Shown here piece by piece: positions 1-8,740 of a DNA stretch of 64,000 nt. The notes below the pieces were generated by a model. It was given only the letters and a program-made list of their open reading frames with translations, made no database searches and was not told the origin of the DNA. Origin of the DNA: Bacteroidota bacterium (lineage in GTDB: Bacteria > Bacteroidota > Bacteroidia > B-17B0 > Aurantibacillaceae); the NCBI GenBank assembly GCA_947450025.1, contig CANFTW010000001.1, positions 62,001 to 126,000 of the forward strand, given 5' to 3'. Position numbers and translations under genes: made by a program. Position 1 is the first letter of the stretch; each line of letters begins with the position of its first letter.

Positions 1-2
1 CG

Positions 3-758
3 ATGCTAAAAAACATTTTTATAGAAGTTGGATTAATTGCTCGGTTTACTGGGCGTTTTTTCGTGGAAGTGTTTAAGCCACAGTTTGAGTTTAAAGAGTT
101 TTTAAGACAATGTTTTTATATAGGTAATAAATCACTTCCTTTAGTGGTTATTACAGCATTTATAATGGGATTAGTTCTAACCATGCAATCTCGCCCTACC
201 CTTCTTGAATTTGGCGCTCAAGCTTGGTTACCTAAAATGATTTCAGTTTCACTAATTCGAGAAATTGCCCCCGTTATTACAGCATTAATTTGTGCAGGAA
301 AAATAGGTTCAGGAATTGGTGCCGAACTTGGTTCGATGAAAGTTACCGAACAAATTGATGCTATGGATGTATCAGGAACTAACCCTTATAAATTTTTGGT
401 AGTTACACGAGTGATGGCAACCACCTTAATGATTCCTTTGTTGGCTATTTTAGCCGATGCGGTCTCTTTATATGGAGGATATTTGGGGTGTAACATTAAA
501 GGTGTAGTAAGTTGGGATTTATTTTGGAATCAAATATTTGACACTTTAGTATTTGGTGATATCTTACCCTCCATTATAAAAACATTTTTCTTTGGCTTTG
601 TCATTGGCATTATTGGTTGTTATCAAGGTTTTAATTCAAGCAAAGGAACAGAAGGAGTTGGACAATCAGCAAATTCAGCTGTAGTAATTTCATCATTATT
701 AGTATTTATAATTGATTTATTAGCCGTTCAAATAACCGACGTCTTAAATTTAAATTAA
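3..758 (+). CDS. mlaE: MlaE-type ABC transporter permease (MCE system)
   Basis: Inner-membrane permease of an MCE phospholipid transporter, the family that moves lipids between inner and outer membrane. The 251-residue length is typical. The protein is highly hydrophobic, with the conserved family core around residues 95-125 (REIAPVITALICAGKIGSGI followed by AELGSMKVTEQIDAM). It overlaps the next gene by one base (ATGA-type junction with the ATPase) and is followed by an MCE-domain protein, so the three form one operon. The ATG at base 3 gives a normal N-terminus, but the upstream promoter is outside the window. Assignment to the family is secure; the exact lipid substrate is not visible. Confidence 0.93.
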   Translation: MLKNIFIEVGLIARFTGRFFVEVFKPQFEFKEFLRQCFYIGNKSLPLVVITAFIMGLVLTMQSRPTLLEFGAQAWLPKMISVSLIREIAPVITALICAGKIGSGIGAELGSMKVTEQIDAMDVSGTNPYKFLVVTRVMATTLMIPLLAILADAVSLYGGYLGCNIKGVVSWDLFWNQIFDTLVFGDILPSIIKTFFFGFVIGIIGCYQGFNSSKGTEGVGQSANSAVVISSLLVFIIDLLAVQITDVLNLN

Positions 759-1513
759 TGACAACCAACAAACCCATCATCAAAAAAGAATCGGTCATTA
801 GCATTAATGATTTAAATAAAGCATTTGGCGATCACAAGGTTATTAATGAGTTTAATTTTAATCTATTTCGAGGCGAAAATGTTGTTGTGTTGGGAAAATC
901 GGGTTCTGGAAAATCTGTATTAATCAAATTGATAATTGGATTAATGAAACCAGATAAAGGAACCATTCATGTATTAGGCAATAATGTCCCCGAATTAAAT
1001 TCTTCGGAATTGGATGAAATGCGAGTTAAAATTGGATTTCTATTTCAAAGCAATGCCTTATACGATTCGATGACCGTTCGTGAGAATTTAGAATTCCCTT
1101 TAAGAAGACATTGGATTAAAACGAGTAAACAAGATGTTAACGCTTTAGTGATAGAAGCTTTAACCAATGTGGGACTGCCAGAAACTATTGATATGATGCC
1201 TTCTGAATTATCAGGTGGTATGAGAAAACGAATTGCCTTAGCAAGAACATTAATATTAAAACCGGAAATTATCTTATATGATGAACCTACTACTGGACTA
1301 GATCCTATTACAGGAAAAGAAATCAGTCAACTCATGCTTGATATTCAAAAAAAATATAACACATCGTCAATTATTATTTCTCATGATATCAACTGTGTTA
1401 AAATAGTTGCCAATAGAATTGTGATGTTGATTGACGGAACATGCTACGCTACCGGAACATTTCAAGAACTTGAAAACTCAAAAGATCCCAAAGTAAAACA
1501 ATTTTTCGAATAA
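758..1513 (+). CDS. mlaF: MlaF-type ABC transporter ATP-binding protein
   Basis: Cytoplasmic ATPase that powers the MCE lipid transporter with the preceding permease. Visible motifs are the Walker A GKSGSGKS (about residues 46-53), the signature LSGGMRKR (about 148-155) and the Walker B ILYDEPTTGLDP (about 169-180). The signature form with GGMRKR is characteristic of the MlaF subfamily rather than of generic importers. The start codon overlaps the stop region of the permease and the gene ends 4 bases before the MCE-domain gene, which indicates translational coupling. Confidence 0.94.
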   Translation: MTTNKPIIKKESVISINDLNKAFGDHKVINEFNFNLFRGENVVVLGKSGSGKSVLIKLIIGLMKPDKGTIHVLGNNVPELNSSELDEMRVKIGFLFQSNALYDSMTVRENLEFPLRRHWIKTSKQDVNALVIEALTNVGLPETIDMMPSELSGGMRKRIALARTLILKPEIILYDEPTTGLDPITGKEISQLMLDIQKKYNTSSIIISHDINCVKIVANRIVMLIDGTCYATGTFQELENSKDPKVKQFFE

Positions 1514-1517
1514 AAAT

Positions 1518-2489
1518 ATGTCACAAGAAACATCAAAAAACATACGAGTAGGAGCCTTTGTCATGGTGGGCACTTTGTTGCTAATCGTTTCCCTTTATTT
1601 CATAGGAATCAAACAAAATTTATTTGGTTCTACTTTTAAATTGACGTCTCAATTTAAAAATGTCAATGGATTAATGCCTGGTAACAATGTTCGTTTTACT
1701 GGTATTGATGTAGGAACCGTAAAAAGTGTTGAAATTCTCAATGACTCAACAGTGAATGTTACCATGATAATTGAAAATAAAGTTCAAGCCTTTATTAAAA
1801 AAAATGCCATGGCTATGGTAGGAACTGATGGCTTAATGGGTAATAAATTAATTAACATCATTCCTTCCAATGAATCAGCAGTCAGTGTCGAAGATGGAGA
1901 TATTTTAGCGTCAAAAAATCCATTGGGAACTGATGATATGATGAGAACTTTAAACATCACTAATGAAAACGTTAAAGACATCACTGTTGATTTAAAAAAC
2001 ATTGTCAACAAGTTAAATAGTCCAAATACATTATGGAGTATTTTAATGGATACGATTGTAGCAGATAATGTAAAACAAGCTATTGTCAATATTAAGGTTA
2101 CTGGCGAGCGAACTGCAATTATCACTGGAGATTTAAGTCGAATCGTCAAACACATCAAGGATGGAAAAGGAACTATTGGAGCTTTAATAGCTGACACATC
2201 ATTTGCTATTAAATTAAATCAAAGTATTGTTAATATTAAATTAATCACAGATTCACTTGCTTTAGTAACTGGTGATATGCATTACATTTCATCGAAAATA
2301 AAAAAAGGAGAAGGCGCGATAGGAACCGTGTTAATGGATACTACTTTTGTCAATAATTTAAATGAAAGTATGAGGAATATAAAAAGCGGAACCAAAAGTT
2401 TTGATGAAGATATGGAAGCAGTTAAACACAATATTTTATTAAGAAATTATTTTAAGAAAAAAGAAAAAGAAGCCAAGAAAAACAAATAA
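1518..2489 (+). CDS. mlaD: MlaD-type MCE domain protein with helical repeats
   Basis: Membrane-anchored periplasmic substrate-binding subunit of the MCE transporter. One N-terminal transmembrane segment (about residues 12-30) is followed by the MCE domain (about 38-115, with GLMPGNNVRFTGIDVGTV). The C-terminal half contains three related segments of about 57 residues, each with a pattern like K-x-G-x-G-T/A-I-G-x-x-x-x-D-T followed by N-(L)-x-x-S-(I/M)-x-N-I-K; the last two are the clearest (from about residues 205 and 258). Such repeats in this family form long helices that multimerise into a tunnel. A basic, lysine-rich tail ends the protein. It lies 5 bases upstream of the P-type ATPase gene. 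Confidence 0.9.
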   Translation: MSQETSKNIRVGAFVMVGTLLLIVSLYFIGIKQNLFGSTFKLTSQFKNVNGLMPGNNVRFTGIDVGTVKSVEILNDSTVNVTMIIENKVQAFIKKNAMAMVGTDGLMGNKLINIIPSNESAVSVEDGDILASKNPLGTDDMMRTLNITNENVKDITVDLKNIVNKLNSPNTLWSILMDTIVADNVKQAIVNIKVTGERTAIITGDLSRIVKHIKDGKGTIGALIADTSFAIKLNQSIVNIKLITDSLALVTGDMHYISSKIKKGEGAIGTVLMDTTFVNNLNESMRNIKSGTKSFDEDMEAVKHNILLRNYFKKKEKEAKKNK

Positions 2490-2494
2490 TCTCA

Positions 2495-4993
2495 ATGTCT
2501 CCTAATCATTTTAATATTTCCGGTCTATCAGGTGAGCAAGTATTGCAAGCCAGAAATAAGTATGGGAACAATCAATTAAATTACAAAAAAGAAAATGGCT
2601 TCTTTGATGCTGTGAAAAGTATTGTAAAAGAACCAATGGTGCTTTTACTCCTTGTTGCCTCATCGGTATATTTTATTAGCGGAAAAACAGGTGATGGGAT
2701 CTTTTTGTCTTCTGCTATTATTTTAGTATCTGCTATTTCATTATATCAAGATTCAAGAAGTAGAAATGCATTGGAAAAATTAAAAAGTTTTTCTCAAGCC
2801 AAATGCAAAGTCATTAGAAATCACGAAACTATCGAAATCAATAGCGAAGACTTAGTCATTGGAGATTATTTAATTGTAGAAGAAGGAACTTTTATTGCCG
2901 CGGATGGAGAAATCATTCAATCAAATGACTTTTCTGTAAACGAATCTATTTTAACCGGTGAATCCTTATCAGTTGAAAAAGATAAAAACAAAGAAGATCA
3001 TTTTGTATACAGTGGAACAACAGTAGTTAGTGGATTAGCTATTGTTATGATTATAGCCATCGGAAATGAAACTAAACTAGGGAAAATTGGAAAAAGCTTA
3101 GAAAGCATCGTTGAAGAAAAAACACCTTTAGAATTACAGATTAGTAACTTTGTAAAAAAAATGGTGATTGCTGGCGCCATTGTATTTGTAATTGTATGGG
3201 GTATTAATTTTATCCAGTCATATGATGTATTAGATAGTTTACTAAAAGCTTTAACGCTTGCCATGAGTATTTTACCAGAAGAAATTCCAGTGGCCTTTAC
3301 CACGTTTATGGCATTAGGAGCATGGCGATTAATGAAAATGGGTATTGTGGTGAAGCAAATGAAAACCGTAGAAACCTTAGGAAGTGCTACTGTTATTTGT
3401 ACTGATAAAACAGGGACGATTACCGAAAACAAAATGAGCTTGGCTAAACTCTTTGTTTTAAACTCACAAAAAATTTCTAGTCCTGAAGAATCCTTAGATG
3501 AAAATGAAAAAGAATTAATTCGTTTAGCCATGTGGTCGAGTGAACCCATTCCATTTGACCCAATGGAAGTAGCTTTACACAAAGCATATGAAAAAGCAGT
3601 TGAAGAAGATGAAAGAGAGCATTTTAAAATGGTAAACGAGTATCCATTAGAAGGTAAACCGCCTATGATGACACATATATTTGAAAACTCAAAAGGTTCA
3701 AGAATCATTGCTGCAAAAGGAGCTCCAGAAGCTATGATGAATGTGTCTCAACTAACTTCGGATGAAAAACAACAAATTACAGAGGCAATTAAAACACTAA
3801 CATCTGAAGGTTACCGAGTATTAGGAGTTGGAGAAGCTCTATTTAATGGAGCGAACTATCCTAAAAACCAACAAGATTTTAAATTCCAATTCAAAGGTAT
3901 CGTAGCGTTTTACGATCCGCCAAAGAAAAATATTAAGCAGGTCTTAGAACATTTTTATCAAGCTGGCATTACCGTTAAAATTGTGACTGGCGATAACGCT
4001 GAAACAACCACTTCGATTGCTAAACAAATTGGCTTTAAAGGTTATGAAAAAAGTTTATCTGGAGATGAATTGATGAAACTAACTGAAAGCGAATTGCAAA
4101 TACGTGTGATGGATACTAATTTATTTACACGCATGTTCCCAGAAGCAAAATTAAAAATCATTAATGCTCTTAAAGCCAAACAACAAATTGTAGCGATGAC
4201 TGGCGATGGTGTAAACGATGGCCCTGCTCTTAAAGCCGCCCACATTGGTATTGCCATGGGTAAAAAAGGAACCGAAATTGCTAAACAAGCAGCTTCTTTA
4301 ATTTTATTAGAAGATGATTTGTCTAAAATGGTAGACGCCATAGCAATAGGAAGAAAAATATATACCAATCTTAAAAAAGCTATCCAATATATAATATCCA
4401 TCCATATCCCAATCATTTTAACGGTATTTATTCCTTTAGCTTTGGGTTGGATTTACCCAAATATTTTTTCTCCAATTCATGTTATTTTCTTTGAATTAAT
4501 TATGGGACCTACCTGCTCCATCATTTATGAAAATGAGCCAATGGAAAAAAACATGATGATTCAAAAGCCACGTCTTTTGACTAACACTTTTTTTAATTGG
4601 AAAGAATTAACAACAAGCATCATTCAAGGCTTAATGATTACCGCAGGAAACTTAGTCGTTTATCAATACGCTGTGCATCAAGGTTATAATGAATCAACGA
4701 CACGTACAATGGTTTTTAGTGTTTTAATCACTTCAAATATTGTTTTGACTTTAGTGAATCGTTCTTTTTATTATTCTATCATCACGACCTTAAAATATAA
4801 AAATAATTTAGTGTTGCTGATTATTAGCATTTCCATGTTAATCACTACATTATTAATATATATGAAACCACTCGCCAATTTCTTTGAATTAGAAGCCTTA
4901 AACTTAACTCAGTTAGGTATTAGTGTATTAATTGGCTTTGTATTTGTGATTTGGTTTGAAATTTTAAAGTGGCGACAAAGAACCATTAATTAA
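2495..4993 (+). CDS. P-type cation-transporting ATPase (P2-like)
   Basis: Inner-membrane ion pump of the P-type family, about 832 residues. The sequence shows the N-terminal cation ATPase domain, the actuator motif TGES (residues 154-157), a membrane PEEIP motif, the phosphorylation motif DKTGT with D304, and the hinge motif GDGVND (570-575), followed by a C-terminal membrane domain. The arrangement resembles Ca2+/Mn2+ P2A pumps, but the PEEIP motif differs from the PEGLP of SERCA-type pumps, so the ion is not assigned. The gene starts 5 bases after mlaD and is probably cotranscribed. Its TAA stop directly abuts the stop of the convergent helicase gene, with no spacer. Confidence 0.88.
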   Translation: MSPNHFNISGLSGEQVLQARNKYGNNQLNYKKENGFFDAVKSIVKEPMVLLLLVASSVYFISGKTGDGIFLSSAIILVSAISLYQDSRSRNALEKLKSFSQAKCKVIRNHETIEINSEDLVIGDYLIVEEGTFIAADGEIIQSNDFSVNESILTGESLSVEKDKNKEDHFVYSGTTVVSGLAIVMIIAIGNETKLGKIGKSLESIVEEKTPLELQISNFVKKMVIAGAIVFVIVWGINFIQSYDVLDSLLKALTLAMSILPEEIPVAFTTFMALGAWRLMKMGIVVKQMKTVETLGSATVICTDKTGTITENKMSLAKLFVLNSQKISSPEESLDENEKELIRLAMWSSEPIPFDPMEVALHKAYEKAVEEDEREHFKMVNEYPLEGKPPMMTHIFENSKGSRIIAAKGAPEAMMNVSQLTSDEKQQITEAIKTLTSEGYRVLGVGEALFNGANYPKNQQDFKFQFKGIVAFYDPPKKNIKQVLEHFYQAGITVKIVTGDNAETTTSIAKQIGFKGYEKSLSGDELMKLTESELQIRVMDTNLFTRMFPEAKLKIINALKAKQQIVAMTGDGVNDGPALKAAHIGIAMGKKGTEIAKQAASLILLEDDLSKMVDAIAIGRKIYTNLKKAIQYIISIHIPIILTVFIPLALGWIYPNIFSPIHVIFFELIMGPTCSIIYENEPMEKNMMIQKPRLLTNTFFNWKELTTSIIQGLMITAGNLVVYQYAVHQGYNESTTRTMVFSVLITSNIVLTLVNRSFYYSIITTLKYKNNLVLLIISISMLITTLLIYMKPLANFFELEALNLTQLGISVLIGFVFVIWFEILKWRQRTIN

Positions 4994-7420
4994 CTACATC
5001 ACCACTTTTAACTTCGCATACTTCAATAACAAATTCTTTTCACCAGCATTTCTAAAATTAATACAAGCCTTTGATTCAGGATACACACCTTCGATTGAAG
5101 TCACTTCACCTATTCCAAATTTTTCATGTTCTACCACACTTCCAACTCGTAAACCAGCATTCGCGCTATTATCGGATGGTGCATTAGTACTTGCCATCCG
5201 TTTAGCTAATGGAATTAATTTTTTTGGTGGGGCAAAATTAATAGGTTTTGGTTCTTGTTTAGCAAAACCTGTTGTTTCCTTCGTTCTAAAATCAATGGAT
5301 TCCATCGGCTTTTGAAATGGACGTGTTGGTCTCATAAAAGCATCATCGCTAAATTTACGTTTCTCAGGTTCCTGAGGAAAATCAATACAGTTCTCATCCA
5401 ATTCCTCAATAAAACGACTTGGCTCACAATAAATAATATTCCCAAAACGGTAACGTGTTGTTGCAAAACTAACCGTTGCCTTTTTCTCCGCACGAGTGAT
5501 TGCTACATAAAACAAACGACGCTCTTCTTCTAATTCACTTCGACTATTTAATGCCATTTGCGAAGGAAACAAGTTCTCTTCTAAGCCAACAATGTTAACA
5601 TAAGGAAACTCTAATCCTTTAGAAGCGTGAATGGTCATCATGGATACTTTATCCGCATCTTGCTCATTTTCTTTTTCTTTATCTACATCCGTTAACAAAG
5701 AAATCTCTTGCATAAACTCATCCAAGGTTTTTAATTCAGACGAATGCTCTGGTGAATCAAATAATTCAACTGGATTCACTTCTATATTATTGGCAATCGC
5801 TTCTTTTAATTCCTCCTCTTGTGGAGTGCGTTCTTGTTCTACAAAATCTTTAATACCATTTAATAACTCTTGGATATTTTCATAACGACTAACACCTTCA
5901 GGCGTTTTATCATGATATAAATCTTTAACAACTCCACTTGTAACCGCAATATGATTAGCACATTCAAAGGCATCTTTATATGGAATCATCATTGAGAACG
6001 TTTTAATCATCGTGGTAAATTCCGATATTTTTGTGGCGGTTCCTGAATTAATACCTGTATTAAAATCTTTTAAATTATCTAGTACCTGCCACATACTAAT
6101 ATCATGTTCCATGGCAGCAATCATAATTTTATCAATTGTCGTTTGACCTATACCACGTGTAGGATAATTAATGATTCGTTTTAAGGATTCATCATCATTA
6201 TGATTAATAGACAATCTGAAATAAGCTAAGGCGTCTTTAATCTCCTTACGTTGATAAAACGAAACCCCACCATATATTTTATAAGGAATATTTAATTTTC
6301 GTAAAGCCTCCTCAAAAGAACGTGATTGAGCGTTGGTGCGATACAAAATAGCAAAATCTTTATAATGAGCTTGCTGTGTAAAATGTGTTTCATAAATAGA
6401 TGCTGCTACCTTTTGCCCTTCTTCGTTATCCGTATTAGCCTTTATAATTTTTATTTTCTCCCCTTCCTCATTATCAGTAAAAATATTTTTCTTAAACTGA
6501 TCTTTATTAATAGCAATCACTGCACTAGCTGCTTTAACAATCGTTTGAGTACTTCGGTAGTTTTGCTCTAACTTGAATGTTTTTAAATCTGGGTAGTCTT
6601 TCTCAAAATTTAAAATATTTTGGATGTTAGCACCTCGAAAAGAATAAATACTTTGTGCATCATCCCCTACCACACATATATTTTGAAACCGAGCGGCTAA
6701 TTGCTTCACAATCACATATTGCGAAAAGTTAGTATCCTGGTACTCATCCACCAAAATATATTTAAACTTACTTTGATACTTAATTAATACATCTGGAAAA
6801 TCTCTTAATAAGACATTGGTATTGTATAACAAATCATCAAAGTCCATGGCTCCTGATTTGAAATTTCGTTTTTGATAGGCTAAATATATTTGTCCCAATA
6901 AGGGCTTGTTAGATGCTCTATCTTCTGCTTGCGTAATAGGATTATTTGCATATTGATGCGCTGAAATTAAACCGTTTTTTGCTGAGGAAATACGATTTAA
7001 AACTAAAGATGGTTTATATACTTTATCATCTAAATTCAATTGTTTTAAAATATCCTTAATCACACTTTTACTATCATCCGTATCATAAATAGTAAAGTTT
7101 GCAGGATAGCCCAACTTCTCTGCTTCGAAACGTAAAATCTTCGCAAAGATGGAGTGAAAGGTTCCCATCCAAATATTTTTAGCTTCTTTACTACCCACAA
7201 TTTTACCAATACGCTCTTTCATTTCGCGAGCAGCTTTATTAGTAAAGGTTAAGGATAAAATATTAAATGCATCTACACCCTTTTCCATAATATGCGCGAT
7301 GCGATAAGTTAACACACGTGTTTTACCTGAACCGGCGCCAGCAATAATCATAACTGGCCCCTCGGTTGTTTCAGCAGCCAAACGCTGAACAGGATTTAAT
7401 TCATTTAAATAATCACTCAT
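4994..7420 (-). CDS. UvrD/PcrA-family ATP-dependent DNA helicase
   Basis: Superfamily 1A 3'-5' DNA helicase involved in repair and in clearing replication obstacles. The Walker A AGAGSGKT lies at residues 27-34, the Walker B region reads VDEYQDTN, and later helicase motifs are present (QNYRSTQ, MTIHASKGLEFPYVNIVG, RRLFYVAITRA). The C-terminus carries the usual Tudor-like tail (SVVEHEKFGIGEV). I chose the ATG at 7420, giving 808 residues, because the motif I context then matches the family. The frame stays open for 29 more codons upstream, but that extension crosses a good -7 box (TACTTTTG, 7426-7433) and has no family resemblance. Confidence 0.93.
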   Translation of the reverse strand: MSDYLNELNPVQRLAAETTEGPVMIIAGAGSGKTRVLTYRIAHIMEKGVDAFNILSLTFTNKAAREMKERIGKIVGSKEAKNIWMGTFHSIFAKILRFEAEKLGYPANFTIYDTDDSKSVIKDILKQLNLDDKVYKPSLVLNRISSAKNGLISAHQYANNPITQAEDRASNKPLLGQIYLAYQKRNFKSGAMDFDDLLYNTNVLLRDFPDVLIKYQSKFKYILVDEYQDTNFSQYVIVKQLAARFQNICVVGDDAQSIYSFRGANIQNILNFEKDYPDLKTFKLEQNYRSTQTIVKAASAVIAINKDQFKKNIFTDNEEGEKIKIIKANTDNEEGQKVAASIYETHFTQQAHYKDFAILYRTNAQSRSFEEALRKLNIPYKIYGGVSFYQRKEIKDALAYFRLSINHNDDESLKRIINYPTRGIGQTTIDKIMIAAMEHDISMWQVLDNLKDFNTGINSGTATKISEFTTMIKTFSMMIPYKDAFECANHIAVTSGVVKDLYHDKTPEGVSRYENIQELLNGIKDFVEQERTPQEEELKEAIANNIEVNPVELFDSPEHSSELKTLDEFMQEISLLTDVDKEKENEQDADKVSMMTIHASKGLEFPYVNIVGLEENLFPSQMALNSRSELEEERRLFYVAITRAEKKATVSFATTRYRFGNIIYCEPSRFIEELDENCIDFPQEPEKRKFSDDAFMRPTRPFQKPMESIDFRTKETTGFAKQEPKPINFAPPKKLIPLAKRMASTNAPSDNSANAGLRVGSVVEHEKFGIGEVTSIEGVYPESKACINFRNAGEKNLLLKYAKLKVVM

Positions 7421-7425
7421 TAATA

Positions 7426-7433
7426 CAAAAGTA
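7426..7433 (-). promoter_or_regulatory. -7 box for the UvrD-like helicase, 5 nt from ATG
   Basis: On the minus strand the sequence reads TACTTTTG, an exact match to the Bacteroidota -7 consensus TAnnTTTG. Only 5 bases separate it from the ATG at 7420, so transcription would begin at or next to the start codon. No clear -33 TTTG is seen at the usual distance. Confidence 0.5.
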
Positions 7434-7593
7434 CACATTATGCAAGTTGAAAAATGAGTTGTTAAAAATTTTATATCATCCAAAAACAACTTTATCACTA
7501 TAAACATCCATTTTATTTAGATGAACGATTTGCAGAAATAGAAAATTGTTGGTTTGTTTGTTAAACAATTAATTTGATCAAATCTTTAATTAT

Positions 7594-8016
7594 ATGGCAG
7601 GCGTTAATAAAGTAATTTTAGTAGGAAATCTCGGGAAAGATCCTGAATTAAAATATTTAGAGGGTAATATAGCTCGAGCAAATTTTAGTATTGCCACAAG
7701 CGAATTTCATAAGGATAAAAATGGCAATAAGATTGAACAAACAGAATGGCATAATATCGTTGTTTGGAGAAGCATGGCTGAAAGTGCTGAAAAACTTCTA
7801 AAAAAAGGGACTCAAGTTTACTTAGAGGGTAAATTACAAACTCGTCAGTGGATTGACAAGGATGGCAATAAACGAAATATTACCGAAGTGGTTGGAGAAT
7901 CTTTTTTAGTCTTACAACGGAAAGAAAATTCAGGGAATTCAAATACTAATCTTTCGGATGATTCAAGCAATGTCAATTTTGATGATTTAGGCAAAAAAGA
8001 CGGGTTGCCGTTTTAA
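7594..8016 (+). CDS. ssb: Single-stranded DNA-binding protein
   Basis: Binds single-stranded DNA during replication, recombination and repair. The N-terminal OB fold is recognisable from NKVILVGNLGKDPE (from residue 5), TEWHNIVVW and the YLEGKLQTRQW strand. A short, polar linker leads to an acidic C-terminal tip that ends DGLPF, the partner-docking tail found in bacterial SSBs. The 140-residue length is usual for Bacteroidota. It is followed by a terminator and then gldD, which recalls the ssb-gldE-gldD neighbourhood known from gliding flavobacteria, although gldE is not between them here. Confidence 0.95.
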   Translation: MAGVNKVILVGNLGKDPELKYLEGNIARANFSIATSEFHKDKNGNKIEQTEWHNIVVWRSMAESAEKLLKKGTQVYLEGKLQTRQWIDKDGNKRNITEVVGESFLVLQRKENSGNSNTNLSDDSSNVNFDDLGKKDGLPF

Positions 8017-8038
8017 ACAATATATCGTTATCAATTTT

Positions 8039-8061
8039 AACCCAGGTAGCTCATCTGGGTT
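8039..8061 (+). terminator. Rho-independent terminator after ssb
   Basis: A 7-bp stem (AACCCAG at 8039-8045 with CTGGGTT at 8055-8061) is followed by a T run to 8065. It lies 22 bases past the ssb stop and separates ssb from the gldD promoter. Confidence 0.8.
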
Positions 8062-8071
8062 TTTTATTGAT

Positions 8072-8079
8072 TAATTTTG
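8072..8079 (+). promoter_or_regulatory. -7 box for gldD, 4 nt from ATG
   Basis: TAATTTTG matches the Bacteroidota -7 consensus TAnnTTTG and lies 4 bases before the gldD ATG, immediately after the ssb terminator. The geometry implies a leaderless gldD mRNA. Confidence 0.5.
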
Positions 8080-8083
8080 TAAT

Positions 8084-8713
8084 ATGAGAACATTATCATT
8101 TAATACTATTTTAAGATTACTGATGATCAGTATTTCTATAATAACATTTTCTTCTTGTGGAGATGATGATGATGAAGTATTTATTCCTAAACCAAAGGGA
8201 TATCCTAGAGTTGATTTTCCTAAAAAAGCGTATCGATTATATGACAGTATATGTCCTTATAGCTTTGAGATACCAATCTATTCAAGAATTAGTAATGATA
8301 AGCACAAGGGTGCCGACCCTTGCTGGATTAATGTTGATTTCCCGAAATACAATGCTCAAATACATTTAAGCTACAAACCGGTGAACAATAACTTAGATAC
8401 TTTTTTAAATGATAGTCGAGATTTTGCGATTAAACATCAAATTAAAGCAACTGGAATGGATGAAACTATCATTATTAGAGACAGCTCTCAAGTTTATGGA
8501 TTAGTTTATGATATCAGTGGAAACACCGCATCTAACGTTCAATTTTATTTAACAGATAGCACACATCATTTTATGCGTGGAGCCTTATATTTTAATGTAG
8601 TTCCTAATATCGACTCTCTTAAAATTGTAGTAGATTTTTTAAGACAAGATATTGTTCACATGATTAAAACCTTTGAATGGAAAGGGATTGAGAAGAAGAA
8701 AGTAAAAAAATAA
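8084..8713 (+). CDS. gldD: Gliding motility lipoprotein GldD
   Basis: Lipoprotein required for gliding and T9SS function in flavobacteria; its biochemical role is not known. The N-terminus has a hydrophobic signal ending TFSSC with lipidation Cys25, followed by acidic residues. The conserved family features include PKGYPRVDFP near residue 37, the Y-D-S-x-C-P-Y-S-F-E-I-P segment and the C-terminal FNVVPNIDSLKIVVDFLR. The length of 209 residues fits. It has its own predicted promoter and is convergent with gpsA. The gldE gene usually linked to it is not in this window. Confidence 0.9.
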   Translation: MRTLSFNTILRLLMISISIITFSSCGDDDDEVFIPKPKGYPRVDFPKKAYRLYDSICPYSFEIPIYSRISNDKHKGADPCWINVDFPKYNAQIHLSYKPVNNNLDTFLNDSRDFAIKHQIKATGMDETIIIRDSSQVYGLVYDISGNTASNVQFYLTDSTHHFMRGALYFNVVPNIDSLKIVVDFLRQDIVHMIKTFEWKGIEKKKVKK

Positions 8714-8740
8714 CTTTTATAGACTGAACGGAATCGAAAC

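Noticed and set aside
2998-3708. 236-codon open frame on the minus strand
   Set aside because: It lies wholly inside the P-type ATPase gene, opposite its catalytic core, and shows no domain; long antisense frames are expected in this codon usage.
7421-7507. N-terminal extension of the helicase by 29 residues
   Set aside because: The extension has no match to the family start and crosses a consensus -7 box; the ATG at 7420 gives the normal helicase beginning.
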